From Chaetoceros tenuissimus (taxonomy: Eukaryota > Bacillariophyta > Thalassiosirophyceae > Chaetocerotales > Chaetocerotaceae), in the NCBI GenBank assembly GCA_021927905.1, contig BLLK01000069.1, positions 1,116,001 to 1,180,000 on the forward strand: DNA of 64,000 nucleotides, written 5' to 3'. A program made the position numbers and the translations under genes. How positions within the stretch are numbered: the first letter of the stretch is position 1; each line of letters starts with the position of its first letter. The notes below the pieces were generated by a model. It was not told the origin of the DNA. It saw only the letters and a program-made list of their open reading frames with translations, and made no database searches. Below are positions 45,198-55,344 of this stretch, piece after piece.

Positions 45198-46151
45198 ATG
45201 AAGGCATTCACCATCATTCTCTCTATGTGCGCATTCCGAATGACCTCTGCACTGGCGTTCAGCCTCAACCCATCGAAGAGCACCGCACTAGTGACAGGAT
45301 CAACAGATGGCATAGGTTTGACAACGGCAAAAAATATTGCGGCAAAAGGGTACAATGTAATTGTGCATGGTCGATCGAAAGAGAGAATAGAGAAAGCGAT
45401 TGATGCCGTATGTTCCTTTGATCAAGGAATTCCACGAGATAAAATCTTTTCTGTACAATCTGATATATCAACAGTGCAAGGATGCAAAGAACTAGTCTAC
45501 AGTGTACAATCTATCCTACAATCCAACGGACTGACTTTAGACGTAATAATGAACAACGCTGGAGTCTTTGAAGAAAACTATCATGTTACAGAAGATAATC
45601 TTGAATTGACTTTTTCAGTTAATGTTTTAGCTCCCTTTGTCATTACAAGTCACTTACTTCCAAATCTTTTGACACCAAAAGATAATCAGAGTAGGATTGT
45701 GATTGCATCATCAATATCTCAATGTAGATTTATTGATCATTGGGATGATTTGCAATGTTTTGAAAGGACATATAGTACTCATCGAGCATATTCTGAAAGC
45801 AAACTTTTTGATGCTATGCTTGCTGCTGAGATTGCAACTCTGCTAAAATCAAACGGTTTCGGTACAAATAGAATCACATGCAATTCTCTTGATCCAGGAA
45901 CAGTCAATACAAAAATGCTTTTAGCAGGTTGGGGTCCTATTGGTATCGATGTCGAAAGTGCAAAAGACGAAACATATTTATGCACAAGTCCCGAGGTTTC
46001 TGACATATCTGGATCTTACTTTTGTTGGAAGAGTAGAAGCAAAGATGCTGAGAATTATAAACCATCAGAGAGGGCCAAGCTATGGGAAATATTGAAAAAC
46101 ATTGACCCTGAATCAGCAAGTAAATGGGATAGCCTACATGAATACATCTAA
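45198..46151 (+). CDS. Short-chain dehydrogenase/reductase, secretory or plastid
   Basis: 317 aa from the ATG at 45198, which opens a signal peptide (MKAFTIILSMCAFRM, then SALAF). The Rossmann fold shows the NADP(H) motif TGSTDGIG near residue 33, NNAG near 120, the strand RIVIASSIS, and the catalytic YSESK near 198-202. The layout resembles the retinol-dehydrogenase or WWOX-like SDR group. The SALAF end of the presequence could direct plastid import. The substrate is unknown. Its 3' end lies only 23 bp from the convergent sulfotransferase. Confidence 0.8.
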   Translation: MKAFTIILSMCAFRMTSALAFSLNPSKSTALVTGSTDGIGLTTAKNIAAKGYNVIVHGRSKERIEKAIDAVCSFDQGIPRDKIFSVQSDISTVQGCKELVYSVQSILQSNGLTLDVIMNNAGVFEENYHVTEDNLELTFSVNVLAPFVITSHLLPNLLTPKDNQSRIVIASSISQCRFIDHWDDLQCFERTYSTHRAYSESKLFDAMLAAEIATLLKSNGFGTNRITCNSLDPGTVNTKMLLAGWGPIGIDVESAKDETYLCTSPEVSDISGSYFCWKSRSKDAENYKPSERAKLWEILKNIDPESASKWDSLHEYI

Positions 46152-46174
46152 AGAATTTAATATCTATTACATAT

Positions 46175-47230
46175 TTATTCTTCCAAATTACTTTTTGGAA
46201 ATATTGACATGGGTCTAATATGAAAATATGGATTGTTCAAGTCGTCAGCAAAGTGATTCTCAACAAACAGTTCAAGTTCTGGAGTATAGTAATCTTTCAA
46301 CTTATCCTTGGCATCTGTTTCATGATGATTTTCTCTTTTTGTGAGGAAGGCCTCTGTTCCAAAATTTTCACAATCTCTAGTGTCTCCCCAACCACTTTGG
46401 CCAATGTTCTCCCAAAGTGTCTTTTCATTTTTCCTAGAAAATAGTGACTGTAGTAATAATTCTGTATCTTCCGAAAGAGTATGCATGTGCCCAATAAAGT
46501 TAATAAAGGGCCACCACTTTTCATCAATCGTTGAATAGAGCGATCGGAAGTGAACATTATCATGCATAACTCTTGTGATGTTATATAGAAAAAAGTCAAA
46601 TTCTAGGTGATGTTCAATACAATATTCTATATCAGGATCATGATCCTCTTCATCTGTCGAGTGGATCCTATCTGCATAATGCGGACAGTACTTTTCTATA
46701 AAAGTTTCGTTGTGATCAATAGCTTTATCAATGAAGGCACTCAAAAGTCGCGGTTTCGGATGTCGAACAAAAACGGCTCTCGTCCATTCTTTGCTAACCA
46801 TCATCTTTTGCGCTTCTTCTAATGTGTAATCAGATAGATATTTCAATCCATTGACTTGTGGATTATGAAGTGTTGTTTCATTTGAGCACCACAATTCATC
46901 TGCATTCGCCCTCATCAAGAATCTGACCCATTGAGAAGAAGCAACTTTTGCAGACAAGAAGAAGATGAGTTTATATTCTTCATTGACAATTGGAACTGTA
47001 TTTCTTCTATGATCATAGACCAGGTCATCATGTAACAGCCGTGGATACTCTTCAAGTGCTCGTTGTCGAAGTGAAGACGAACTTCTAATGAGCCCATTTC
47101 TTGAGTCGCTCTGACGTTTGATTATTATTGCGAATATTGTGCAGAGAAGGAATGTAAAAAGAAGCATATAATTCCTCGTAATCATTTTTCTTTCTGCAAA
47201 AAGAGACACAGATTCAAGAGGAAATTTCAA
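46175..47230 (-). CDS. Carbohydrate-type sulfotransferase (type II membrane)
   Basis: 351 aa with one N-terminal membrane anchor (MLLFTFLLCTIFAIII), as in Golgi sulfotransferases. The PAPS 5'-phosphosulfate motif is KVASSQWVRFLMRA (near residue 94) and the 3'-phosphate motif is FVRHPKPRLLSAFIDK (near 157), both in the form of the HNK-1/chondroitin sulfotransferase family (Sulfotransfer_2). It would transfer sulfate from PAPS to glycans in the Golgi. Start at the first ATG; a second in-frame Met 15 residues later is equally plausible. Sulfated polysaccharides are common in algal matrix. Confidence 0.8.
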   Translation of the reverse strand: MKFPLESVSLFAERKMITRNYMLLFTFLLCTIFAIIIKRQSDSRNGLIRSSSSLRQRALEEYPRLLHDDLVYDHRRNTVPIVNEEYKLIFFLSAKVASSQWVRFLMRANADELWCSNETTLHNPQVNGLKYLSDYTLEEAQKMMVSKEWTRAVFVRHPKPRLLSAFIDKAIDHNETFIEKYCPHYADRIHSTDEEDHDPDIEYCIEHHLEFDFFLYNITRVMHDNVHFRSLYSTIDEKWWPFINFIGHMHTLSEDTELLLQSLFSRKNEKTLWENIGQSGWGDTRDCENFGTEAFLTKRENHHETDAKDKLKDYYTPELELFVENHFADDLNNPYFHIRPMSIFPKSNLEE

Positions 47231-47663
47231 GAGAAACAGCTACAAATTGTATTGAACAGCTCCGAGAGGGTATGTTCTGATGAAACAATTGATTGATTTA
47301 CTGACTGACTCTTCCTATTGTGAATTGATTGTTTTCTATCGTGTTTCATGCATCATCTGTCGATACTTGGAATATTGTTGCGATGCATCTGCTCATTTGC
47401 TCTAAAGAATTTCCGCGAACAGGTGAGAACTGTGAGAACTACGTACGAATACACTAATTTAGCCAACTAATGTTGATCAAAACCTAATCATGCTAGACGA
47501 AGATAAAATAGGTATCAATCACTTTTTTCAAAAATGAAGGCTTTACTTTTTGTTCGTGTTCAAATATGTTAATGGATTACGTCTGCTGATTATATACTAA
47601 GTTAGGCACAAGGTTACTTCTATTACAAGGAGGAAACAGTATATTTTACGTTAGTCATGAAAA
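47231..47663. promoter_or_regulatory. Divergent promoter region, sulfotransferase / PEX10
   Basis: 433 bp between two divergent starts. No ORF. A TACGTAC element lies near 47440-47446, about halfway between the genes. Confidence 0.4.
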
Positions 47664-48986
47664 ATGGAAGAGACTGGTTCTAGTACTGTCGCACCGACTC
47701 TTCTTGGTTTAGGAAAAGATGATCGATATCAATCCAGACTTTCTTCATTAATCTCAGAAGTGATTGCACCATATCTTAACGTGTCCAACAATACCTCAAA
47801 CGGAACATCTAGATCCAACATAGCTGCAACACATGAAATTGGTGTACACGATCAGCAACCTGAAGACATATTGAAACCTGAAATCAATCTATTGAGCAGA
47901 ATTGTGTTTGGCATAATCATGGCAAGGGAAGGCAAATCATTGGGTCTAGAATACGTTGGTTTGCAGTACAAAAAACGTACATCCATCAAGTTTCGTCTCT
48001 TTATTCTAATGTACATACTATGTCCATATGCATTAGACAGGATAAAACGGAAAGGTTTTGATGAATTGAAGAATGCAAAGATAAGTTTCTTACCATCTTT
48101 CTTTGAAAAGAATGAGACCATTAGGGATCGTGATGACTTGAGAGGACCAGATAGACGACGCTTATTTGAAGAATCAAGAAGAAGAATGCTTGAGAGAGCA
48201 CAAACTTTACAGACTTCAAACCAAAATGATCTTAATGGAAGCAGTACCGTAGAAAAAAATCAAAATAGCAAACTGAAAAGGAAGACAGCTTCGAGTAAAT
48301 TAGGTTCCATAAAGAAAAGAGTACTGGAAATACTCGAACAAATGGCAATAGCTTATGATTTACAACCTCCGAGACCACATCATGTTCCTACACAAAATTT
48401 TGGAGAAGATGGTAACCAGAATAGTCAAAATCATCAATTGACGAATACAAAACTGAAAAGACTAGGATCAATGTTCAAATGGTTAATCCATTTAAATTTA
48501 GCTCTTTTCTATGTGAATGGAAAGTATCCATCAATTTTACATCGTGTTCTAGGATTAAGAATAGATGGAAGAAATGATAAAACGAAACTGAAGGCAGAGC
48601 TAGCTGATTATAGTCCAATTGGACTCATGATCATCATTCAAACTCTTGGCAAATTGACGCAAGCTCTCACAGAAATAATTGTGAAGTCGTATTATCAAAG
48701 TCTCCATTCGAAACTGACGGATAAAAATAATGAGAGGAATCAATTGATACAAAAGAAAGTTCCATCTCATGTTGATGAGATGCAGTCCATATCGACCGTC
48801 GATGGAGATATTTGCGGGATTTGTATGACTGAAAGAAATCATCCAGCAGCATCCGTAAAATGTGGCCATGTATTGTGTTGGGATTGTCTACACCACTGGA
48901 TAGCTACTGTTCGACAAGAGTGTCCCATATGTCGGACGTCATGCACTCATCAGCAAGTTATTGCTTTAAATAATTACAACAGTTAG
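47664..48986 (+). CDS. PEX10: PEX10 peroxisomal RING ubiquitin ligase
   Basis: 440 aa. The N-terminal Pex2/Pex12-like membrane region covers about residues 15-370, with ISRIVFGIIMAREGKSLGLEY and the helix-rich part around FKWLIHLNLALFYVNGKY, followed by RVLGLRIDGR. The C-terminus has a C3HC4 RING: CGIC, KCGH, CWDC, CPIC, at residues about 390-430. PEX10 with PEX2 and PEX12 ubiquitinates the import receptor PEX5 at the peroxisome membrane. The C-terminal RING after a Pex2-type membrane region and a LGLRIDGR-type motif favour PEX10 over PEX2 or PEX12, which lacks a full RING. A disordered Lys/Ser-rich insert sits near residue 180-225. Confidence 0.85.
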   Translation: MEETGSSTVAPTLLGLGKDDRYQSRLSSLISEVIAPYLNVSNNTSNGTSRSNIAATHEIGVHDQQPEDILKPEINLLSRIVFGIIMAREGKSLGLEYVGLQYKKRTSIKFRLFILMYILCPYALDRIKRKGFDELKNAKISFLPSFFEKNETIRDRDDLRGPDRRRLFEESRRRMLERAQTLQTSNQNDLNGSSTVEKNQNSKLKRKTASSKLGSIKKRVLEILEQMAIAYDLQPPRPHHVPTQNFGEDGNQNSQNHQLTNTKLKRLGSMFKWLIHLNLALFYVNGKYPSILHRVLGLRIDGRNDKTKLKAELADYSPIGLMIIIQTLGKLTQALTEIIVKSYYQSLHSKLTDKNNERNQLIQKKVPSHVDEMQSISTVDGDICGICMTERNHPAASVKCGHVLCWDCLHHWIATVRQECPICRTSCTHQQVIALNNYNS

Positions 48987-49013
48987 CTATGTATCTAGTG
49001 CTTTTTAATTTCA

Positions 49014-51238
49014 TTAAGTAGGTGAAGGATCACCGAGAGCCTCAAGCTCCTGCTTTGTGAAGAAACGAGGTAAAATCCATTTGCGAATAGCCATAAGTAG
49101 ACCTATAACTCCTGGGAAGAATATTGCTGTTGCGCTATTTTGCTTGAATGTCCAAAGGCTTGCTAGACAAGCCACTTGAACCAAAGTGAATATGTTCATC
49201 TTCTTTCTTCCAAGTACATTAATTGGGTGTGTTTTAGGCAATCTAGCTGCTTCAGCACACGAGTCTAAAATGCGTTTCAAGAATGTATTTCCTGTCATTA
49301 ATTTTCGACCCAAGTATAAGAAAACCCCAGAAACAACAGGTATTGGAAGCACAGACAAAAGAGGCAATAGGCGCACTGTTGCTGCAAGCATTGCATGAGT
49401 AATGAATCCTGTTGCTCTTGTTTCGACGACTCCATCAATTTCTACTTCTTTTGATTCTTCGTTAAATTTTTGAGTTGTCAGTGCTCTAACGTGATTCATA
49501 GACTGAACAGTTGCTCCACACATCCAAGGAAGTCCGAATATTGACAGCACTTTGAAAAGGATTAGACGACACGCTCAACATTTGAAAGTAGTACCATGCT
49601 AAGATAAAAACTCACCTCCAGTGATTGCACCAAGTGCTACCATATCAATGTTGTATGCTGCTCCTTTTTTCAATTTATTTTCTTCTTTATTCACAACTCT
49701 AGCACTGATATTCTGGTCCATGAAGAAAAGGCTTGTAAGAAGCATCGCAGGGAATGCACACAACCATCTAACTTTTTCAGGGACTGTCATAAAAGGGATA
49801 AGAAAGTCTCTTCCGTTTGCCAACTGAAAAGTACTTGGTACAATAAGTGTCGGTACACCAAACTTTTTGATTCCAGGAAACTGGTTCAATGCAGTAAATG
49901 CCAAAATGATTGCTACTGGCCCAAAGTCTTTGATTATTGTTCTGACCTTTGAAGTAAAGTATAGCGACTTTTCAAAGGCTGCAACTTTAGCAGTTGAAAG
50001 TGCTGTTCCTAGTGCAATCGACAATGATACAAATGGCATCGATAGATTCATTGGGTCTGCCAACATAAAATTTCTTTTCAAACTCGCGTATGCTTCATAG
50101 AGAAAGTTGACACTTAGCAATCCATTAAAAATTTCATCTGTGAAACGAGTGCAATATCTGATATACTTGCTACCACCACGAAACCCAACTGTAATCATGA
50201 AGAAACTGGTCCACAAACCAACCCATGTATATACTGGAAGAAATGCAAATCCTTGCAATGTACAATATCTATACAATCCCGACAAAAATGCAAGAGTCAA
50301 TCCTGTAGGTGCAATGAATGTCATCGGTTGACCACTAAAGATAGAATACAACTACAAGTTTTGGTAAGAATATTATTGGAGCAAGAAGTTTAGAGACTGA
50401 AGCACACTCTGAGGCAAAAGGAAACTTACCATTCCTGCACAACCACTGGAAATGAGAAATTCTACAACACCAATAGAACCTTCTGTAATTTGACTTGCAA
50501 TTGTTCCAAAACTAACAACTGGCGCCAAACATGCAAAATATAAAAACAGAATAGCAGGAATACAATTCCTTTTATTTTTCAAGCCATCGGTCCAGTCAGA
50601 TATGTAATATTTCTTGCGGAGTTTAATATCATCCCTAGTAAAAGTTGTCAACAATAAAGTTCAGCAAAGAAACCCTGATATAGCGACCCATCTGTATAAT
50701 ACCAAATGTATGGTACGTACCTTAATTCTTTGGATGCTACGGCAGATACAAGTCGTCCTATGATCCCAGGCCCCTTTGTCACTGCAGTAGTAACAAGTTT
50801 GACTGACGACTCTGTAACATTTATAGCTGCATCCTTTACTTCTTTGACCGCCTCAATAAACTCTTCATCTTCTTTCAGTGGAACAGGATCAGCAGCCTCC
50901 TCGATATCAGAATCTTCAGGTTGTTGTACAGCTGACGAAGACAAGAAGGTCACCGTCCCCTTTCTTCGTCCATTCGGTTGAATTTGTAAAAATTTATTTT
51001 CTCTGTCTTTCATATAGTCTATATTACTAGAAGCTCGAGATATGCTCCCTCTTCCATAGTTGGGAATAGGGTTTGTTCTAATTTGAAATCGACATAATTG
51101 ACCTGAACTCTGAAAGCCATGTATGGGAAACACACCCGCTAGGAACGTTATGGAAAGAAGCTGCAGGAATGAGCCTCTATTGTAAAATTTACTTCTGAAT
51201 TCTTTTGAATTCATATTTGACGAGCATAAGTTTCTCAT
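49014..51238 (-). CDS. SLC4-family bicarbonate transporter with presequence (four exons)
   Basis: complement(join(49014..49549,49616..50351,50430..50634,50721..51238)), 664 aa, introns of 66, 78 and 86 nt, frame kept. The membrane part opens with AILFLYFACLAPVVSFG, then LYSIFSGQPMTF, CTRFTDEIFNGLLS, and later GLPWMCGATVQSMNHVRAL: all hallmark SLC4/HCO3 cotransporter segments with about 11-12 helices. Unlike plasma-membrane SLC4 proteins it has a signal peptide (LLSITFLAGVFPIHGF) and a transit-like stretch of about 100 residues before the membrane domain, with an aromatic residue at the predicted cleavage. That suggests the chloroplast envelope rather than the cell surface (inference), consistent with carbon concentration. 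Confidence 0.85.
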
Positions 51239-51365
51239 TTAATGAATTGATTTTCCGTCGTTATATTAACTTTCCCTACGTAGCTTTCTCACGAAATTGA
51301 AGAATCTTCTAATGTGCTCGTATCTGTCCTAGATGTAAGATATATACATCTACAAAAGTGTTGAG

Positions 51366-51611
51366 ATGCTCACAAGAGGTATTTATGAAGATATTCGATC
51401 CTATGAAGATGAATCGGAATCGCAACTTCACAGGTTAATAAGAACAATACTATTGCAATGTGTCGAAGAAGGAATCAGAATAGGTTGCAACCTTTTGGAT
51501 TTGGTATTGGCTATTGGTACGGTTGGTACGTACTATTTCCACAGACCACCACAGAATCAAATGAATGATGAAAATGGATCTCACCCATTCATTTCTAATT
51601 CATTCTGTTAG
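51366..51611 (+). CDS. Small ORF, doubtful
   Basis: 81 codons in front of the cyclase, 128 bp divergent from the SLC4 gene. It begins MLTRGIYEDIRSYEDESESQ and has a hydrophobic stretch (GIRIGCNLLDLVLAIGTVGTYYF) that could be one membrane helix. An internal GTACGT could be a splice donor, so it might be the first exon of a longer transcript. No family recognised. Confidence 0.25.
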   Translation: MLTRGIYEDIRSYEDESESQLHRLIRTILLQCVEEGIRIGCNLLDLVLAIGTVGTYYFHRPPQNQMNDENGSHPFISNSFC

Positions 51612-52635
51612 AGTGACTGTACACACGTCATTACTTTTTACCCGTTTTTTAACTACAATGTGAAGTGGGACTCCGTATTTAGGCGTTATCTATGAAGCCT
51701 TTTAGATCCTATTCATCCTTTGTAGTAGTTTTGTAGTACACTATTTCCGGTACTGTTCAGTACCGTACAGCCATGGCCAGGAAAATTTAAATCCCCTTAG
51801 TCTAATACTTCCCGTATCACATTCTCGGCATAGGAGGATCTCATTCTCTCACATTTCTCATTTTTATAACTTCAATTGCATATTCATTATGGTAGTAAAT
51901 GCTAGACTTATTTAAAATTATTCATAGGACATGGGGCATTCATCTTTGGTAGCCAATAGCTAGAGTAGGCATCTTAGTGCGAACAAATACTCTCGTAAGA
52001 TTCAAATAATAAGATTTGTATCATTTTGTAGCAGCTATTAATATTCCTCTTACGTGGTGGGAAGTAAACCTTCTCTTCTCTATGGTATGTCTACTACCTA
52101 CGAATTCATTCTCACTTCCTCTTGTGTGAAGAACAAGGGTTCAGCCTTCTCTTCAATTTAAGATGCATTCCCACTAGCCAATTCTAACTTGATGCTGTTT
52201 TATGTACTTTTTAAACAATAAACTCTCTCTCTCTCGTAGTTCCAGGTTTTGTTAAGTAAAGGTGATGTTAACTAATAAGTACAAAATCCGGACTTGTGCG
52301 GGATTTCTAATGAAAATGGATAAGCTTAGTACCATACTGTAAACCAAGACTTTGCTGTTCCAAGCGGCTGTACGTACTTCTGAATTTTTGTCTCATGCTT
52401 TCGATTTTGACATTCCAACACCTTTTCCTTCTCAAATTTTTCACAAGTTCTCAAGCCTCAGGGAAGAGGAATGTGAATGAGGAATGTGCGAACAAACATG
52501 ATGAACATTTAATACCAGCATAATTCTCTTTACTCTACAAGTATCAAATATTGATAAGATATCTCCTTCATCTAGTATCAAGGTTTTGCCTTTTCATATC
52601 AAACAGCTATTTCGTTTTACTGGAAGTGAGACATC
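51612..52635. other. Intergenic region, about 1 kb, with CT microsatellite
   Basis: No open frame of weight and no RNA gene seen. A short (CT)n run lies near 52,226-52,239. A TACGTA lies near 52,373. This is the long 5' flank of the cyclase gene. Confidence 0.5.
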
Positions 52636-55230
52636 ATGAAATTACCAATTATTGAAGATAACAAAGAGCTTGACAGTGAACAGATGTTTGCATCAAGACA
52701 CGGCGAAGCCTCTTCTAAATTGAAAAATGTAAATGTTACAAGCAAAGAAAAAAAGTCTTCTCTTTCATGCTCTCTTCCCAACAGCGAGGTGGATTTCCCT
52801 TCTACATTCAAGCCTAACTTATCAACTAGTCTGAGCGATCATAACAATCAAAGCTCAATAGAACTAAACGTTCCACCCTCTCCCTTTTCTTCATGTGCAT
52901 CTGATATGGTGCCATCCAGTGAGAGAAACTCTTTGAAAGAGCATTTTCTTTCATCAGTTCAAATTCATACCGACTTTGAAGCTCCCAAGAAACCCTCTTC
53001 GATGAAGCAAAGTACTTCTGAGTTTTCTCTAGGAAGGCATTCGCTAGTGAAGAGGAGGCAAGTTGAGTCTCCCAAGAGTACAAATCAAGATACAACATCT
53101 GTAACGAGAAATACACCATTTGAATCCTCTCTATCTGAAATGGAACTAGAACGAATCACCGTCAGCTCTCGAATGACGGGGGAAACATCCAGCCATCATG
53201 GTATACTCTCATTTCATGACAGTACCAGTTCAGTACAGCAACGCTCACTGAGAAAGAACAGTGTGTCATTCAGTGCACACACCACTACTTCTGATACACA
53301 CAAAAGAAGAAAATACAAAAGGAAGAGCATGTCTTTCGGTACCTCCTCATCTCTTGATAGCTCCAACTCCAATATTAAATGCAAGAGGAGGAATAGTATT
53401 CAAGCGGGAAGCTCTTTCCTTCTTTCAGAATCTGGGAGTATAACAAATATTATTCCATTAGGAACAGGCCTTACAAGAACCAAAAGTTTGCTCAACGAAG
53501 AATTCAGTTTAGCAAGCAACTCCATCAGTAGCAGGAATGATTCTTCTTCAAAAGGTTTTTCTTTCTCAGTACCCTTAGAGATCAAAGCCCCCCAAAGAAG
53601 CATTGTCAATGAGAAAGACGACACTACCATGGCAATCGTACAATGTGACAACGATCAGTGGATAGAAGAAGAGACAGCAAAGTTCGACAGTACTCTTGAT
53701 AAGTCTAAGAACTTTAACTGTGACGCTAAGAATTTGCTAAAGAAGACCAGGTCTGTATCTGTGCTCGCGAGGAGACTTCTACTCGCAGAGTCTGAAGCTG
53801 AATGCTACGAGATTGTCGGAAGACTGATGATATCTCTCTTCGGAGTAGGTAGATGTACCTATGCTCTGATGATTGATGCTGATAACTACATTCTAAAAGA
53901 ATTCTCAGTTCAGGATCAATATTTGAAAGAAATCATTTCACTTTCAAACGGCGAAGATCCTATTGAGGTATTTCCACTTTCTGGTGGCCTTATTGAGGAA
54001 TGCGCACTTAATTTAGATGCACTTTACTTCCCCGACACGCGAAATAGTACTTATTTCGAACATGAACAGATGCATCAATTTGGACTAAGAACAGCTTTGA
54101 CTGTACCTATATTGGTCGGTGCAAGGAAATTCGCAGGAGCTTTTACTGTCGCTCTATCAACAGCGAATGCTTTCACCGAGATGGACATCATACTCATCAA
54201 AGACATTGCACATAGTCTTGGTGCCCATCTTTACTCCAAGAGATTGCAAGAAGAGCAGACTGAGTCTTACAATGTATCACGAGAGTTACTTCATTCCATG
54301 ATTCCAGGTCCAGTTTTAGAGAAAATCGAACAGCATTGGGAATGTACCGATGATGATGGCAATGAAACAACACTAGACGAGCCAAAGTCCAACAAGAATC
54401 AGGATCATGATATGGAAGACAGTAAAGCAAAGAAGACCTTGGACCAAACAAAGGAGCGACTTGAAAAGTTACATATTATTAGGAAAGACAAAAATGATTT
54501 GTACAATCTTGGTCATACAAGACATACCACTGAGTTCAAATCTGAAATTTCGTCAGAATCTAGCCCCGTCCTTTTTGCTGAAACTCAGTCTAACGTCTCA
54601 ATAATTTTCACCGATATAGTTGGATTTTCACGTATTTCAAGACATCTCAAGCCGATCCAGGTCATGCAAATGCTTCAAGATCTTTATCACAAGTTCGATC
54701 TACTCTGTGAAAAACACGGTGTCCGAAAACTTGAAACAATTGGTGATGCTTATATTGTCAGTGCTGGCTTACTAGAAGGGGATACAAAGAATGACGAGGG
54801 AAAAGATGCCGCCAAAAGATGCCTAGCTATGGCTCAGGATATGGTCAGAGAAGCGCAAAATGTATTCGCACCAACTGAACCAAAGGAGCGTCTTACTCTC
54901 AGGGCTGGCATCCATGTTGGTCAATTATCATATGGAGTTCTTGGGCAAAATGTCCCAAAGTTTTCAGTGTACGGTGATGCAGTGAACATTGCAGCACGAA
55001 TGGAGCAAACATGTCCAGTAGGAATGGTTCATGTTTCAGGAGCTTTTCACAAACTTATTGGTGACGATGTTGTCACATGGCAGGAGAAGAGAATGACAAA
55101 GGTGAAAAACATTGGTGAATTAGAAACTTGGTTGTTGAATCCAATGCGAGTTTGTACAAGAAAGAGCAATAGCGGAAGGAGATGGCTTCACATGCTGCGA
55201 AGTGAGAGTGGAAAGCATTGGGTGGCCTAG
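52636..55230 (+). CDS. GAF-domain class III nucleotide cyclase (soluble)
   Basis: 864 aa in one exon. Residues 1-370 are disordered and Ser/Lys-rich. A GAF domain spans about 376-537 (ARRLLLAESEAECYEIVGRL to DIAHSLGAHL). A signalling helix with ELLHSMIPGPVLEKI precedes the class III catalytic domain at about 654-822. Catalytic features: metal-binding Asp in FTDIVGFS and in ETIGDAY, and the transition-state Asn/Arg in NIAARMEQT. The base-selecting Glu of ETIGDAY is guanylate-cyclase-like, but the usual partner Cys is Ser (PKFSVYGD), so GTP is the likelier but not certain substrate. No membrane helix is seen, so regulation is probably by a GAF ligand. Confidence 0.85.
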   Translation: MKLPIIEDNKELDSEQMFASRHGEASSKLKNVNVTSKEKKSSLSCSLPNSEVDFPSTFKPNLSTSLSDHNNQSSIELNVPPSPFSSCASDMVPSSERNSLKEHFLSSVQIHTDFEAPKKPSSMKQSTSEFSLGRHSLVKRRQVESPKSTNQDTTSVTRNTPFESSLSEMELERITVSSRMTGETSSHHGILSFHDSTSSVQQRSLRKNSVSFSAHTTTSDTHKRRKYKRKSMSFGTSSSLDSSNSNIKCKRRNSIQAGSSFLLSESGSITNIIPLGTGLTRTKSLLNEEFSLASNSISSRNDSSSKGFSFSVPLEIKAPQRSIVNEKDDTTMAIVQCDNDQWIEEETAKFDSTLDKSKNFNCDAKNLLKKTRSVSVLARRLLLAESEAECYEIVGRLMISLFGVGRCTYALMIDADNYILKEFSVQDQYLKEIISLSNGEDPIEVFPLSGGLIEECALNLDALYFPDTRNSTYFEHEQMHQFGLRTALTVPILVGARKFAGAFTVALSTANAFTEMDIILIKDIAHSLGAHLYSKRLQEEQTESYNVSRELLHSMIPGPVLEKIEQHWECTDDDGNETTLDEPKSNKNQDHDMEDSKAKKTLDQTKERLEKLHIIRKDKNDLYNLGHTRHTTEFKSEISSESSPVLFAETQSNVSIIFTDIVGFSRISRHLKPIQVMQMLQDLYHKFDLLCEKHGVRKLETIGDAYIVSAGLLEGDTKNDEGKDAAKRCLAMAQDMVREAQNVFAPTEPKERLTLRAGIHVGQLSYGVLGQNVPKFSVYGDAVNIAARMEQTCPVGMVHVSGAFHKLIGDDVVTWQEKRMTKVKNIGELETWLLNPMRVCTRKSNSGRRWLHMLRSESGKHWVA

Positions 55231-55344
55231 GGATGTATCAAAGACTTGCCCTGAGTGTCTTCAGGCGAAAATATATAACTGAAGATGTACAAAAACTAAT
55301 TCTATATAAAACAAACATGCAGAATTATGCGACTCTTTTAAAAG

